Source: Archivesica marissinica
Lineage: Eukaryota > Mollusca > Bivalvia > Venerida > Vesicomyidae
Assembly (NCBI GenBank): GCA_014843695.1
Contig: CM026390.1
Span: 10,549,890-10,613,889, forward strand
DNA: 64,000 bases
Reading direction: 5' to 3'
Below the pieces are notes generated by a model that was not told the DNA's origin, did no database searches, and saw nothing but the letters and a program-made list of their open reading frames with translations. Positions 41,821 through 51,439 of the stretch are shown here, piece after piece (within the stretch, counting starts at the first letter, position 1; every line of letters starts with the position of its first letter). The translations under genes were made by a program, and so were the position numbers.

Positions 41821-43947
41821 TGGTACTAGAGGGTAGATGCAATGGTACTAGAGGATAGATACAATGGTACTAGAGGGTAGATACAATGGTGCTAGAGGGT
41901 AGATGTAATGGTGCTAGAGGGTAATGCAATGGTGGTAGAGGGTAGATGCAATGGTGCTAGAGGGTAGATGCAATGTTGCTAGAGGGTAGATGCAATGGTG
42001 CTAGAGGGTAGATGCAATGGTGCTAGAGGGTAGGTGCAATGGTGGTAGAGGGTAGATGCAATATTGCTAGAGGGTAGATGCAATGGTGCTAGAGGGTAGA
42101 TGCACTGTTGCTAGTGGGTAGATGCAATGGTGCTAGAGGGTAGATGCAATGGTGCTAGAGGGTAGATGAAATGGTACTAGATGGTAGATGCAATGTTGCT
42201 AGAGGGTAGATGCAATGGTGCTAGAGGGTATATGCAATGGTGGTAGAGGGTAGCTGCAATGGTGCTAGAGGGTAGATACAATGGTGCTAGAGGGTAGATG
42301 CAATGGTGGTAGAGGGTAGATGCAATGTTGCTAGAGGGTAGATGCAATTGTGGCAGAGGGTAGATGCAATGGTACTAGAGGGTAGATGCAATGTTGCTAG
42401 AGGGTAGATGCAATGGTACTAGATGGTAGATGTAATGGTGCTAGAGGGTAGATGCAATGGTACGAGAGGGTAGATACAATGCTGGTAGAGGGTAGATACA
42501 ATGGTGGTAGAGGGTAGATGCAATAGTGCTAGAGGGTATATGCAATGGTGGTAGAGGGTAGATGCACTGGTGGTAGTGTGTAGATGCAATGGTGCTAGAT
42601 GGTAAATGCAATGGTGGTAGAGGGTAGATGCAATGGTGGTAGAGGGTAGATGCAATGGTGCTAGAGGGTAGATGCAATGGTGGTAGAGGGTAGATGCAAT
42701 GGTGCTAGAAGGTAGATGCAATGGTGCTAGAGTGTAGATGCAATGGTGGTAGAGGGTAGATGCAATGGTGGTAGAGGGTAGATGCAATGGTGGTAGAGGG
42801 TAGATGCAATGGTGCTAGAGGGTAGATGCAATGGTGCTAGAGGGTAGATGCAATGGTGGTAGAGGGTAGATGCAATGGTGGTAGAGGGTACATGCAATGG
42901 TACTATAGGGTAGATGCAATGGTGCTAGAGGGTAGATACAATGGTGGTAGAGGGTAGATGCAATGGTACTAGAGAGTAGATGCAATGTTACTAGAGGGTA
43001 GATACAATGGTACTAGAGGGTAGATGCAATGGTGCTATAGGATAGATACAATGGTGCTAGAGGGTAGATGTAATGGTGCTAGAGGGTAATGCAATTGTGG
43101 TAGATGGTAGATGCAATGGTGCTAGAGGGTAGATGTAATGGTGCTAGAGGGTAGATGCAATAATGGTAGAGGGTAGATGCAATGGTGGTAGAGGGTAGAT
43201 GCAATGGTGCTAGTGGGTAGATGAAATGGTACTAGAGGGTAGATGCAATGGTGCTAGAGGGTAGATGCAATGGTGCTAGAGGGTAGATGAAATGGTACTA
43301 GAGGGTAGATGCAATGTTGCTAGAGGGTAGATGCAATGGTGGTAGAGTGTAGATGCAATGGTGCTAGATGGTAAATGCAATGGTGGTAGAGGGTAGATGC
43401 AATGGTGCTAGAGGGTAGATGCAATGGTGCTAGATGGTAAATGCAATGTTGCTAGAGGGTAGATGCAATGGTGGTAGAGTGTAGATGCAATGGTGCTAGA
43501 TGGTAAATGCAATGGTGGTAGAGGGTAGATGCAATGTTACTAGAGGGTAGATACAATGGTACTAGAGGGTTGATGCAATTGTACTAGAGGGTAGATACAA
43601 TTGTACTAGAGGATAGATACAATGGTGCTAGAGGGTAGATGCTATAATGGTAGAAGGTAGATGCAATGGTGGTAGAGGGTAGATGCAATGGTGCTAGAGG
43701 GTAGATGAAATGGTACTAGAGGGTAGATGCAATGGTGCTAGAGGGTAGATGCAATGGTGCTAGAGGGTAGATGAAATGGTACTAGAGGGTAGATGCAATG
43801 TTGCTAGAGGGTAGATGCAATGGTGGTAGAAGGTAGATGCAATGGTACTAGAGGGTAGATGCAATGGTGCTAGAGGGTAGATGCAATGGTGGTAGAGGGT
43901 AGATGCAATGGTGCTAGAGGGTAGATGCAATGGTGCTAGAGGGTACA

Positions 43948-44646
43948 TTCTGTCAATAGTATACTCTGGCGCATTTCAATTTACCTCTTAGACGTTCAAA
44001 ATATTTCGATATTTTTATAGATGCCCCCCATAATACCCCCCTGCATATTTATTGCATTTCTTGGTTTTAGATTTTTTATATGCAGGGTCTTCGATGCTTT
44101 TTATTAGCTACGTTTCCTGTACGTGCCATTTAAGAATACATTGATGATCACATCAGTAATAAACTCAAGAACTGTGTCGTTCAATGCAATATATGTTGAG
44201 GAACAATCTGTTTATAAAGATACATTTCGATAGGTATTGGTAAGGCGGTCGGGTTAGTTGACCCAGGAACTGGAGCATCTTGTAATGTATCAATCGGAAG
44301 AAGCCCCAAACAGTTACGTCTGTTTACTAGTGAACAACGGTCCCAGAACCAACACCACTATTGGAAGCGGGGTACCTCGGAGTTTGGTACTTTGCCAAGT
44401 GTATATAAAATTATGAATACAAAACTGCTCAATGTTAATCCTATGTTCATGCCAATTATATAGTCAATTTAGTTTTTGTGCAATATTTATGCAAAATCCA
44501 AGCATTTCATTGTCCGTCAACATTACATGTGCGTAATCTAATTTCAGTTTTAAACTCACTCGTGATTATATTGAGCATTGTAACGGGTATGAGGGAGGGT
44601 CAGGCGAGTATAATTCGCTGCCAAGTGGACTCTTCATCGCGACTGA
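43948..44646. other. Unique AT-rich sequence between satellite and hAT element; no gene seen
   Basis: Low-copy-looking DNA with short frames only. It contains a C-rich patch near 44027-44042. I see no coding motif, RNA gene or clear repeat. Confidence 0.6.
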
Positions 44647-44811
44647 CAGGCGCGTAGCTGGGCGTACGCACGTATGCACGTGCGTACGTAAATTTTGACA
44701 GGTCGGAAAAATGAAAATGTGAAAAATGCAATAAAAAATGAAGCCTAAGGGGGGGGGTGAGGGGTCAAATGTTTATTATCTTCAACAGTTATAACATATA
44801 TCTACAATTAT

Positions 44812-46374
44812 GTGACAAAATCCAGAATCCAGAAAGAACTGATCGATATCTGTGGTGAACAAATCAAATCATCTATTGTAAAAAAGTGTAACAGTGCCCC
44901 ATTCTTTGGCTTCATAGCAGACGAGGCCACCGACTCTTCCACAATTGAGCAGATGGCTCTATGTTTGCGATATTTCGACTACGATACACTAGCCGTACGT
45001 GAAGATTTCATTACGTTCGCCGAATGCGACGCCACGACTGGTGAATCACTTTCCGATGCATTTCTGAAGAACGTGAGACTTGCAGGCGTAGACGTAGCTA
45101 AAATGAGGTGCCAGGGATATGATGGCGCTTCGAACATGTCCGGGAAGTTCCGTGGGGTACAAGCACGAATTAGACAGTCGCTGCCCAAAGCAGTGTACAC
45201 TCATTGCAAAGCGCATTGCTTAAATTTAGCTATAGTACATGCGTCGGAAGAGCCGTTGGCCAGGAATATGATGAACACAGTTCAAGAAATTGCGTTTTCC
45301 TTTAATTATTCCGCGAAGCGACTATTGCGATACAAGGAAACGCTAGCGAATGATGCCGGAAGTAAAATTGCCATGGAGCATGGAACAAAATTACAATCCC
45401 TGTGCGAAACAAGATGGGCAGCAAGAGCGGACGCGCTGAACACCTTCCAGTCTTCATACATAACGGTCGTGGAGGCACTGGATGACCTCTGTCTACACTA
45501 TGGCGATAGCAAGGCCGGTGCATACAGAATAGCCATCATGCTGTTCGGGTTCATCGTGTGTCTTGTAGCTATAGAACATGTGCTCTCGGGATTAATGCCA
45601 CTGTCCAAAATGTTACAAAACAAGTCATGTGACCTTATTGAAGCTGTCAAAGAAGCTAACGTCATCACTCGCCAAGTTACGGATGAGCGAAATGATCCAG
45701 CTGTGTGGGATGTCATGTACGCGAAGGCTGTTGAAATGGCAGAGGCTGTTGATGTGCAACCATCACGATCTAGAGCCCCGAATAATCGGCGTCAGCAACA
45801 TCGTCAAAATGCTCCGGCAGATACCGTTTCTGACTACTGGAAGAGAAACATGTACTTACCTTTCGTCGATCATTTGGTAATAGAACTATCTGATCGTCTT
45901 ATTGAGGATGGCGACAGATTCAATGCCCAATTCCTGATACCAGGCGATATAGGTAATCTTACCGAGGATATAATTGCGTCCATATATAAAACATTTGAGG
46001 AGGATCTCCCCGCGGTTGATTTTGAAGACTTCAAACGGGAAGTGTCTCGCTGGAAAGTTAGGTGCGCTGGTGACACCGAAGTTCACGCCACCGTAGGTGA
46101 CACGCTGGCACACACGCCTAGGGAGCTGTACCCCAATGTTTCAACATGTCTGCATATTTTGCTGGCGATGCCTGTTTCAACTGCCACCGCAGAAAGATCG
46201 TTCAGCAGCATGCGCGGCTTGAAAACGTACCTTCGGTCAACCATGACAACAGGCAGATTGTCGTGCCTAGGACTGATGAACATTCACAGTGACAAAGAGA
46301 TAAACACTGACATGGTTATCGATGTCTTCGCTAGACAGAAGGAGCGGCGCCTTGCCTTTGTGTTTCGTGTCTAA
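44812..46374 (+). pseudogene. hAT transposase, P52rIPK/THAP0-like (DUF4371 plus hAT dimerisation domain), N-terminus missing
   Basis: The frame is open for 520 codons here and back to a stop at 44758. Counting from the GTG at 44812, visible hAT motifs are FGFIADEATDSS with catalytic-type D37, CQGYDGASNMSG with D104, CKAHCLNL (C132-x2-H135), CETRW (R201-W202), and the C-terminal dimerisation block MPVSTATAERSFSSMRGL with E461. Such proteins cut and paste hAT elements in the nucleus, and relatives have been domesticated as regulators. Missing are the N-terminal BED/TTF/THAP-type zinc finger and any ATG before the first motif: the first in-frame ATG is at 44953, after D37. Only about 150 bp lies between the left terminus and the conserved region, too little for a zinc-finger exon. 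It is best read as a 5'-deleted copy. An upstream spliced exon outside the termini is the alternative. Confidence 0.8.
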
Positions 46375-46376
46375 GT

Positions 46377-46478
46377 AATAGTTAGAGCGCTGTACGTCAG
46401 TCTGTACGAAGAGATAATTCCCGAGATTTAGCGAGAGGATTATCGATCGTACAGGCTGAAAACAGTGCTCTAACTATT
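46377..46478. repeat. Imperfect 40-bp-arm hairpin directly after the transposase stop
   Basis: The left arm 46377-46418 (AATAGTTAGAGCGCTGT at its outer end) pairs with 46439-46478 (ACAGTGCTCTAACTATT at its outer end) around a 20-bp loop. It begins two bases after the stop codon at 46372-46374. It could be a 3'UTR structure or a tiny nested MITE. Confidence 0.7.
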
Positions 46479-46747
46479 TTGTGTCACCCCCATGCCCGTA
46501 CCATGTCTCTACTTGTAATAACACATCTTGGTTAAAGTCACTTGGTGTTGGTTTTCATTGTAAAAAAATATCGTAAAACCCATTAATTTAAACTATTTCC
46601 AGCAGTATTTTGTGTACATATAAGTTGTGAAATACACTCTAAAACTCACCTACGGCTGTATAGCAAAAAAACAAATTCCGGGGGAGCATGCCCCCGGACC
46701 CCCCTAGCCCCGGTGCGTATCCACATTTTAGTCCCAGCTACGCGCCT

Positions 46748-47162
46748 CACTGGCCGCCCCTTTGATGTCCACTCGTCCTCTCTGGAGGCCGCCCAGGGGG
46801 GGGCGGCTCCCAGAGGGTGAAGTGTACCAGAACCCTCATAGTGTAAAACTATTTTTAGTGTATGCCTCTTTTTATGAAAAGTGAGCCAGTTGAAATAGGC
46901 CATTTATTTTACAAAATTTAATGACGGAATATCAAACACATAAGTTTTATATGTATTAATATGTATTAGGCAAGTAATACTTTTAAACATATGTACATAA
47001 TCAAAGGTGGGGGATCTATTATCACGCCACATATTGCATGAGACATATGTGCATGTAAGATTTGAACAGGATGGCAAAATGCAATAACCCCCAGCTAACA
47101 TAAGGAGTGCACTGAGTTATCCAGTTTATATGCAAGCCTGGTATAAGCATTGCTCAGGTTAA
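46748..47162. other. Intergenic sequence between hAT and YR elements; no gene seen
   Basis: It starts with a G/C-rich patch (46788-46812) and then becomes AT-rich. No frame longer than a few tens of codons shows a recognisable motif. Confidence 0.55.
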
Positions 47163-48007
47163 AAGCAGAGGCCCTTGTTCCCCATATCCAAGGCAGTACA
47201 ATAATAATGGACTGGCCGAAAGATTTAGTAATGACTATATTTACATAATGACATATATACGTGATGACTAATACTTGTACATTAAGTATAGACATCTTGA
47301 CAGTAACAACCTGCATGCAAACATATGTCGCAAACCAGGCCCCACACTCCTGCCAGAAGCCCCTGTCCCAATGGCAGAAGGGAAGAGCATGGGTGCACAA
47401 CTGCAACCGTATCTTGGTGTAACATACTAAACATTATCTTTCATATACATTGTATATATAACTCTCTAACATACAATAACCTAACAATTGTACAAATGAC
47501 ACCATACCTATATGACTGTAATTGTCACAATCCTTGGTTCACACTCCTGTCAGAGGCCCCTGTCCCCATGGCAGAAGGGAAGAGCATGGATCGGTCATTA
47601 TCATACCACATAACACAATTATAACACATTATTGGCGTATAATAGTATACATTATACTGTGAGTGTCCTAGTTCATGTATGACAGTATTATATATGTACA
47701 TTGTATATATACGTCTCCAACAATGAAATGACTAGGCATACAACAAAAACACCATACTCATAATTGCAATATTTACTTAAAACACAAAGTATCATGAAAT
47801 CCACTAATAATATACCCTTGCACAGTTGAAAAATCACCATCTCGGAAAAGAGTAAGTTGCAAAGTACTATATGACGACTGTTACATAGAGGTTAAGTCAT
47901 AAGACTATAAGATCCCACTGTGCTTGTCCTGGGGTCCAATAACAACTCGCCAATGACATCATTATCCTGTGTTATGCACACCATCCAGAGGCCCATGTCC
48001 TCATGGT
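47163..48007. repeat. Degenerate direct repeats at the 3' side of the YR retrotransposon
   Basis: Four copies of a motif with CAGAGGCCCNTGTCC and ATGG lie at about 47163-47195, 47352-47393, 47549-47590 and 47984-48007. The second and third are the closest: both are preceded by CACACTCCTG and followed by GCAGAAGGGAAGAGCATGG, at a 197-bp offset. A second shared phrase (ACATTGTATATATA, near 47448 and 47698) shows that longer units were duplicated and then diverged. They are candidates for the split direct repeats that Ngaro-like elements use. Confidence 0.55.
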
Positions 48008-48018
48008 TGGCGCACAGC

Positions 48019-49080
48019 TCACAGAAACCGACGCCAAACATCAGTCAGCATTTCCACTCTTATGTATTTCCGAAAGGCAGAGGAATTCCAACGCCCCATT
48101 AGTCTAATATCTTCCTCAGTATAGCCTTGACTGGCTGCATGAGTTGCAGCGCCAATGCGAAAGCTGTGGCCTTTGTAAAATTTGTTATCGAACCCTGACC
48201 AAGCCAAAGACCAGTTCAAATGTTTGGTGAAGTAAGCCCGAGACACATGATCTTGATTCATGAATGCAAACAGCGGCCCTGATTGATTCGTTGTCAGTTC
48301 TATATATGCGTGCATCGCATGGACAGGACACAAGTCTTGTTCATGATTAATACATTTAATTCGAAGGGTGTACTTTTTCCCTTTGCTATGCTTGTAATTT
48401 TAAAGAACCAGATCCATGTACCCTTGTGCTATGTCCAATTCCCCGATATGGTCTCTTCGTAAAATAGGCCTGTTTTGGTTTGAAGAGGTGAATTCCCCAA
48501 CTCTCAGAGAAGCGTGGAATGCTAATAAATACATGGTTTTAATTAGAACTCGCTCAAAAAACGAGGTACAGGTAAAGACTTCACAAGTCCCGTCATCACA
48601 TGCATAGTAACTGGGAGCCTATTGTCAGCCAACGGACGCATCTTATGATAACCGTGCATGGCTTTTTAGCCAAGTATAATTGTTTTACGCCAGGTAAGTT
48701 CTGAATTTTATGAAAATGCCCCAAGGCTGATAAGTTTGTAGATGTAGTTGATACTGCGCACTTGTTTATGAAACAATAAGCTATAAACAATAACATCTTT
48801 TCTCCAGATACAGGCAAATGTGCCATCGGATCTTGGAATGTGTCGGCTACAAATTGCTGATAAACTGAAATGCACGATGGTAGGTGGCTTGGCTGGATGG
48901 TGCTAAAGACTGTTCCACTAATAGAGCGGCAGTGTCTGCTAAGTGTTGATGAAACTCTCCTGGCTCACTACCTGACGTATGGGCTGTTGCGACCGACACA
49001 GGCGTAAAAAGTTGTCGACCTGAAGTCGAGAAAGCATATCAGCCAAAACATGTTTGAGCCTGCTACGTGCGTGGCCTTAA
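48019..49080 (-). pseudogene. Tyrosine recombinase of the YR retrotransposon, frameshifted
   Basis: The enzyme would integrate the circular retrotransposon DNA by site-specific recombination. The catalytic C-terminus is in one open piece (48333-48019): HSFRIGAATHA supplies the H-x-x-R box, GRWNSSAFRKYIR supplies the late H/W position and the nucleophile Tyr. The first catalytic Arg is visible in another frame near 48500 as FHASLRVGEF. The N-terminal core-binding part is recognisable in fragments (SSQATYHRAFQF near 48890; PVSGEKMLLFIAYCFI near 48800; ADNRLPVTMH near 48615). The pieces lie in different frames, and one in-frame TAA is visible near 48403. At least four single-base frame changes separate them, so this copy cannot make the enzyme as assembled. 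The breaks could be decay or uncorrected read errors. Confidence 0.8.
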
Positions 49081-49340
49081 ACAGTATATTGAACCGCAAG
49101 CATTGTACCACCAGCCGCCTAACCAAGCACATAATGTTTTTATCTTTAGAGGTCTGTTTGTTTATGATGTATACAATTGCTATAGTATCCGTGCAAAAGT
49201 TGATGCACTGATCACGTAACCGTTGGCCCCAAAAGTCCATAGCAAGGACAATTGGGAACAATTCCTTCACAGTGATGTGATAATGTTCCCATGATATCGG
49301 CCATCGGTCGGAAAACCACAAGTTACCCAAAGCCAAGATT
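49060..49340 (-). pseudogene. RNase H domain remainder, shifted out of the RT frame
   Basis: After the FTDAS motif at the end of the RT frame, RNase H-like sequence continues one frame over: WPISWEHYHITVKELFPIV carries the glutamate-containing segment (KEL), and CINFCTDTIAIVYIINKQTS the next aspartate (TDT). The end, with HVAGSN, then moves to a third frame as VLADMLSRLQ, the linker typical of DIRS-type polyproteins. Two single-base frame changes (near 49325 and 49065) are thus visible. Confidence 0.75.
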
Positions 49341-50708
49341 TGAAGCATCAGTAAACAATTTGATTGACTCTGTTAATAACCATCTGTCAGGCAAAAACAT
49401 ACTGTTGCCATTAAAATGTTCCACAAATTTCAACCACGCTTTAAGATCTGCCCGGGATTCACTGTTTAGGCGCCTTTTATGGTATGGCTTTTTCAAACCT
49501 ATAGTCAAATCTATGAGACGGCGAAGAAATGTACTCCCTGGTGCTACGACTGCACTAGCATACGATAGTAGGCATATCAACGAGTATAGCTCTTTTAAAG
49601 TGACCTTGCGTCTAGTCATGAATTGGCTTAACAATGTGCGCAGTTTTTCTAGTTTATCCTCGGGTAAACGTTTTTCCATAGCTAATGAATCAAGCTCAAT
49701 ACCCACAAAACTTAATGTTGTAAATGGTAACACTGTTTTCTCCCGTTTTAGAGGTATACCAATTTCAGCAGCCATATTTACAAAGCTATTTAAATCACAT
49801 GTAGCCTGAGACGTGTTGAGCATTGATACAAAAAGAAAATCATCTAAGATATGTGCACATCCTGGGATATGAAGTTTTTTCTCTGCTAGCCAATGTAGAG
49901 CATGACTAAATCTTTCAAAAAGGTTACACGATATGCTAAGACCCATAGGAAGAGTTTTGTCATAATAATACTGGCCATCTATACAAAAACCTAGTAGTTC
50001 CTGGTCACAAGGCGCAATAGGGATGATCTTATATGCATGCAAAATATCTGTTTTGGATAGGAGGGCCCCACGACCAATCTGCTTTATTAATGCCACTGCA
50101 TCATCAATACCTTGATACTGTACTGAACAAAATTCTGACGGTATTCCATCATTGACAGATGTACCCTCACGATAAGACAGATGATGGATGACCCTAAACT
50201 CTCCTGATTTCTTTTTTGGAACCAAACCGAGGGGTGATACTCTAAAATTTGGAAAAGGAGGAACCGAATAAGGACCTGAAACACGTCCCTCTGTCAGTTT
50301 TATTTGAATTGTTTGCCTCAGAACTGGCATATTGTCAATTGCTGACTTTAAATTGGTAGCCCGCAGTTGCTGGCGTTGACCTATAAATGGTATTGCAAAG
50401 CCATGGCAAAAACCATCTACTAGAAAATGAATTTCGTCACAATTACAGCCCTGCAACCAGGAAATTAGCAACTCGCATTTCACAGGTGAAACTATATTTC
50501 TATCACCATGACACACAGGCAAAGGCCAAGTAACTGCCGTTTTATTTTGATTTAGGTCTGTTGGAGTCTGGTGTTTTGCATTGTGTCTTGGGGTGTGCTC
50601 CATTACATTGTTGGCATTTGTGCTTAAATTTGCACTTTTTCCTTGTACATGCCCCACCATTGAAGGCGAAACATGGTTTCTGCACCTTGGGTTGATGTGT
50701 GGGGGCAT
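49323..50708 (-). CDS. Reverse transcriptase with start of RNase H (DIRS/Ngaro-like pol)
   Basis: An open frame of 461 codons encodes the polymerase that copies the element RNA. Visible RT motifs are PLGLVPKKKSGEFRVIHHLS (residues 159-178), motif A with D221 in SKTDILHAY, motif B LPMGLSIS (253-260), and the catalytic pair D289-D290 in HILDDFLFV. FVGIELD and a thumb-like segment follow, then the RNase H entry LFTDAS (451-456), where the frame ends in a stop caused by an apparent base loss. LDD instead of YVDD, and LPMGLSISCNLFERFSHALHW, are what I associate with YR retrotransposons. The first about 60 residues overlap gag in another frame (+1), so the true start may be lower or translation may use frameshifting. 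Confidence 0.88.
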   Translation of the reverse strand: MPPHINPRCRNHVSPSMVGHVQGKSANLSTNANNVMEHTPRHNAKHQTPTDLNQNKTAVTWPLPVCHGDRNIVSPVKCELLISWLQGCNCDEIHFLVDGFCHGFAIPFIGQRQQLRATNLKSAIDNMPVLRQTIQIKLTEGRVSGPYSVPPFPNFRVSPLGLVPKKKSGEFRVIHHLSYREGTSVNDGIPSEFCSVQYQGIDDAVALIKQIGRGALLSKTDILHAYKIIPIAPCDQELLGFCIDGQYYYDKTLPMGLSISCNLFERFSHALHWLAEKKLHIPGCAHILDDFLFVSMLNTSQATCDLNSFVNMAAEIGIPLKREKTVLPFTTLSFVGIELDSLAMEKRLPEDKLEKLRTLLSQFMTRRKVTLKELYSLICLLSYASAVVAPGSTFLRRLIDLTIGLKKPYHKRRLNSESRADLKAWLKFVEHFNGNSMFLPDRWLLTESIKLFTDASNLGFG

Positions 50709-51438
50709 GAAAGGGCTGGTTATGCTTGGAGAGGCCCTTGGCCAAAGCCTGTGTGCATAGTTCCAAATCTATATGACCATACAAATACAATGGTCCAGCC
50801 GATTCCTTCATTAGGCGGAACTGGCGGTCGTAGAATATGGCCGCATGATCGTCAGACTGTCGAGCTAGCTGCTGAACAGTGTTACCGTGCTTCATTAGCA
50901 TGGCAGCAGCCGAAGGATGGCGATCCACATAAACACTAATAAAAATGTGGAAAGCCCTGAACCACTGATCCAGAGATCTAATCTCTGATCCATTTTTGGT
51001 ATTTTTAGACACGGTCAGATGGCCATCCGGCTGCTCCACTAGACTGTAGGAACAGTCAACTTTCCTGATCAGCATATCCAGCTCGACAAACTGGTCGGCC
51101 ATTATCGATTCCCTAATCTGTTGGTCCAATCCCAATGAGAGAGGCCGACTCTCCACTGCCTGCATACCTTGTGACAGTTGTATGGAGGGAGAAGTGGTAC
51201 CAACAACAGTGGAAGAGGTGGCTGGAGGTCCTGTGGCAGGTGTCTCGGGGATTACCCGCATCTCTCGTAACACCTGGACTACGCCTGCCGTCACTGCCGG
51301 CAACACTGCGGTCACAATGTCTGACACACTTGGTACCGAATCTGTTGTGGTGGCAGGAGCTGGGTCTGGGACTCCATCCGGCTTCCGTTTCTTGGCAGCT
51401 GGAGTTGCCATTGGTCTGTTGCGGCGTTTTGCAGGCAT
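50542..51438 (-). CDS. Gag-like protein with CCCH-type and CCHC zinc motifs
   Basis: A 298-residue protein that probably packages element RNA. The N-terminus (residues 2-20) has two basic clusters, KRRNR and KKRK, resembling a bipartite nuclear localisation signal, then a Pro/Thr/Val-rich stretch. The central region (about 100-235), with LDQWFRAFHIFISVYVDRHP and a YDRQFR motif, matches what I remember of gag proteins in DIRS/Ngaro-type elements. The C-terminus carries C256-x7-C264-x4-C269-x3-H273 directly followed by C275-x2-C278-x3-H282-x4-C287, the latter one residue shorter than the retroviral CCHC knuckle. The frame is intact. Its end overlaps the RT frame by 167 bp, so a gag-pol frameshift is possible. 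Confidence 0.85.
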   Translation of the reverse strand: MPAKRRNRPMATPAAKKRKPDGVPDPAPATTTDSVPSVSDIVTAVLPAVTAGVVQVLREMRVIPETPATGPPATSSTVVGTTSPSIQLSQGMQAVESRPLSLGLDQQIRESIMADQFVELDMLIRKVDCSYSLVEQPDGHLTVSKNTKNGSEIRSLDQWFRAFHIFISVYVDRHPSAAAMLMKHGNTVQQLARQSDDHAAIFYDRQFRLMKESAGPLYLYGHIDLELCTQALAKGLSKHNQPFHAPTHQPKVQKPCFAFNGGACTRKKCKFKHKCQQCNGAHPKTQCKTPDSNRPKSK

Positions 51439-51439
51439 G

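Larger units (their letters stand above)
20521..43947. repeat. 22-bp minisatellite array (about 1050 units), interrupted by one SINE
   Basis: Units of 22 bp read GGGTAGATGCAATGGTGCTA plus GA, with frequent GGTGGTAGA, GGTACTAGA, GTTGCTAGA and GTATATGC variants. The period is not a multiple of 3, so translated frames only repeat every 66 bp and short HLPSSTIASTLYHHCIYPL-like peptides on the minus strand end within about 120 codons. It starts immediately after the gap and ends abruptly at about 43947, where unique sequence begins. The only complex insert is the SINE at 22075-22318. Confidence 0.97.
44647..46747 (+). mobile_element. hAT-superfamily DNA transposon with 15-bp terminal inverted repeats
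   Basis: AGGCGCGTAGCTGGG at 44648-44662 is matched exactly by its reverse complement CCCAGCTACGCGCCT at 46733-46747. The pair brackets a 2.1-kb segment holding a hAT transposase. The left end begins CAGGCG, typical of hAT termini. Just inside the left terminus is an 11-bp-arm hairpin (44663-44673 with 44678-44688, CGTACGCACGT). Inside the right terminus is a GGGGGAGCATGCCCCCGG self-complementary motif near 46680-46697. I could not identify a convincing 8-bp target duplication (only ACTG is shared by the flanks), so the outer boundary may be off by a few bases or the duplication has decayed. Confidence 0.75.

Noticed and set aside
1..43947. CRISPR-like regular repeats
   Set aside because: Repeats abut with no unique spacers, and the DNA is animal. 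These are satellites.
20521..43947. Telomeric or telomere-derived repeat (TAGAGGGTAG looks somewhat like TTAGGG)
   Set aside because: The unit is a constant 22 bp with no TTAGGG tandem run.
45302..46283. Several minus-strand frames over the hAT transposase
   Set aside because: They are antisense shadows of a frame with clear hAT motifs.
47325..47624. A 99-codon plus-strand frame
   Set aside because: It covers the direct repeats and shows the same peptide twice because of them; no domain.
49291..49809. A 172-codon plus-strand frame over the RT
   Set aside because: It is antisense to well-supported RT/RNase H motifs and has no motif of its own.
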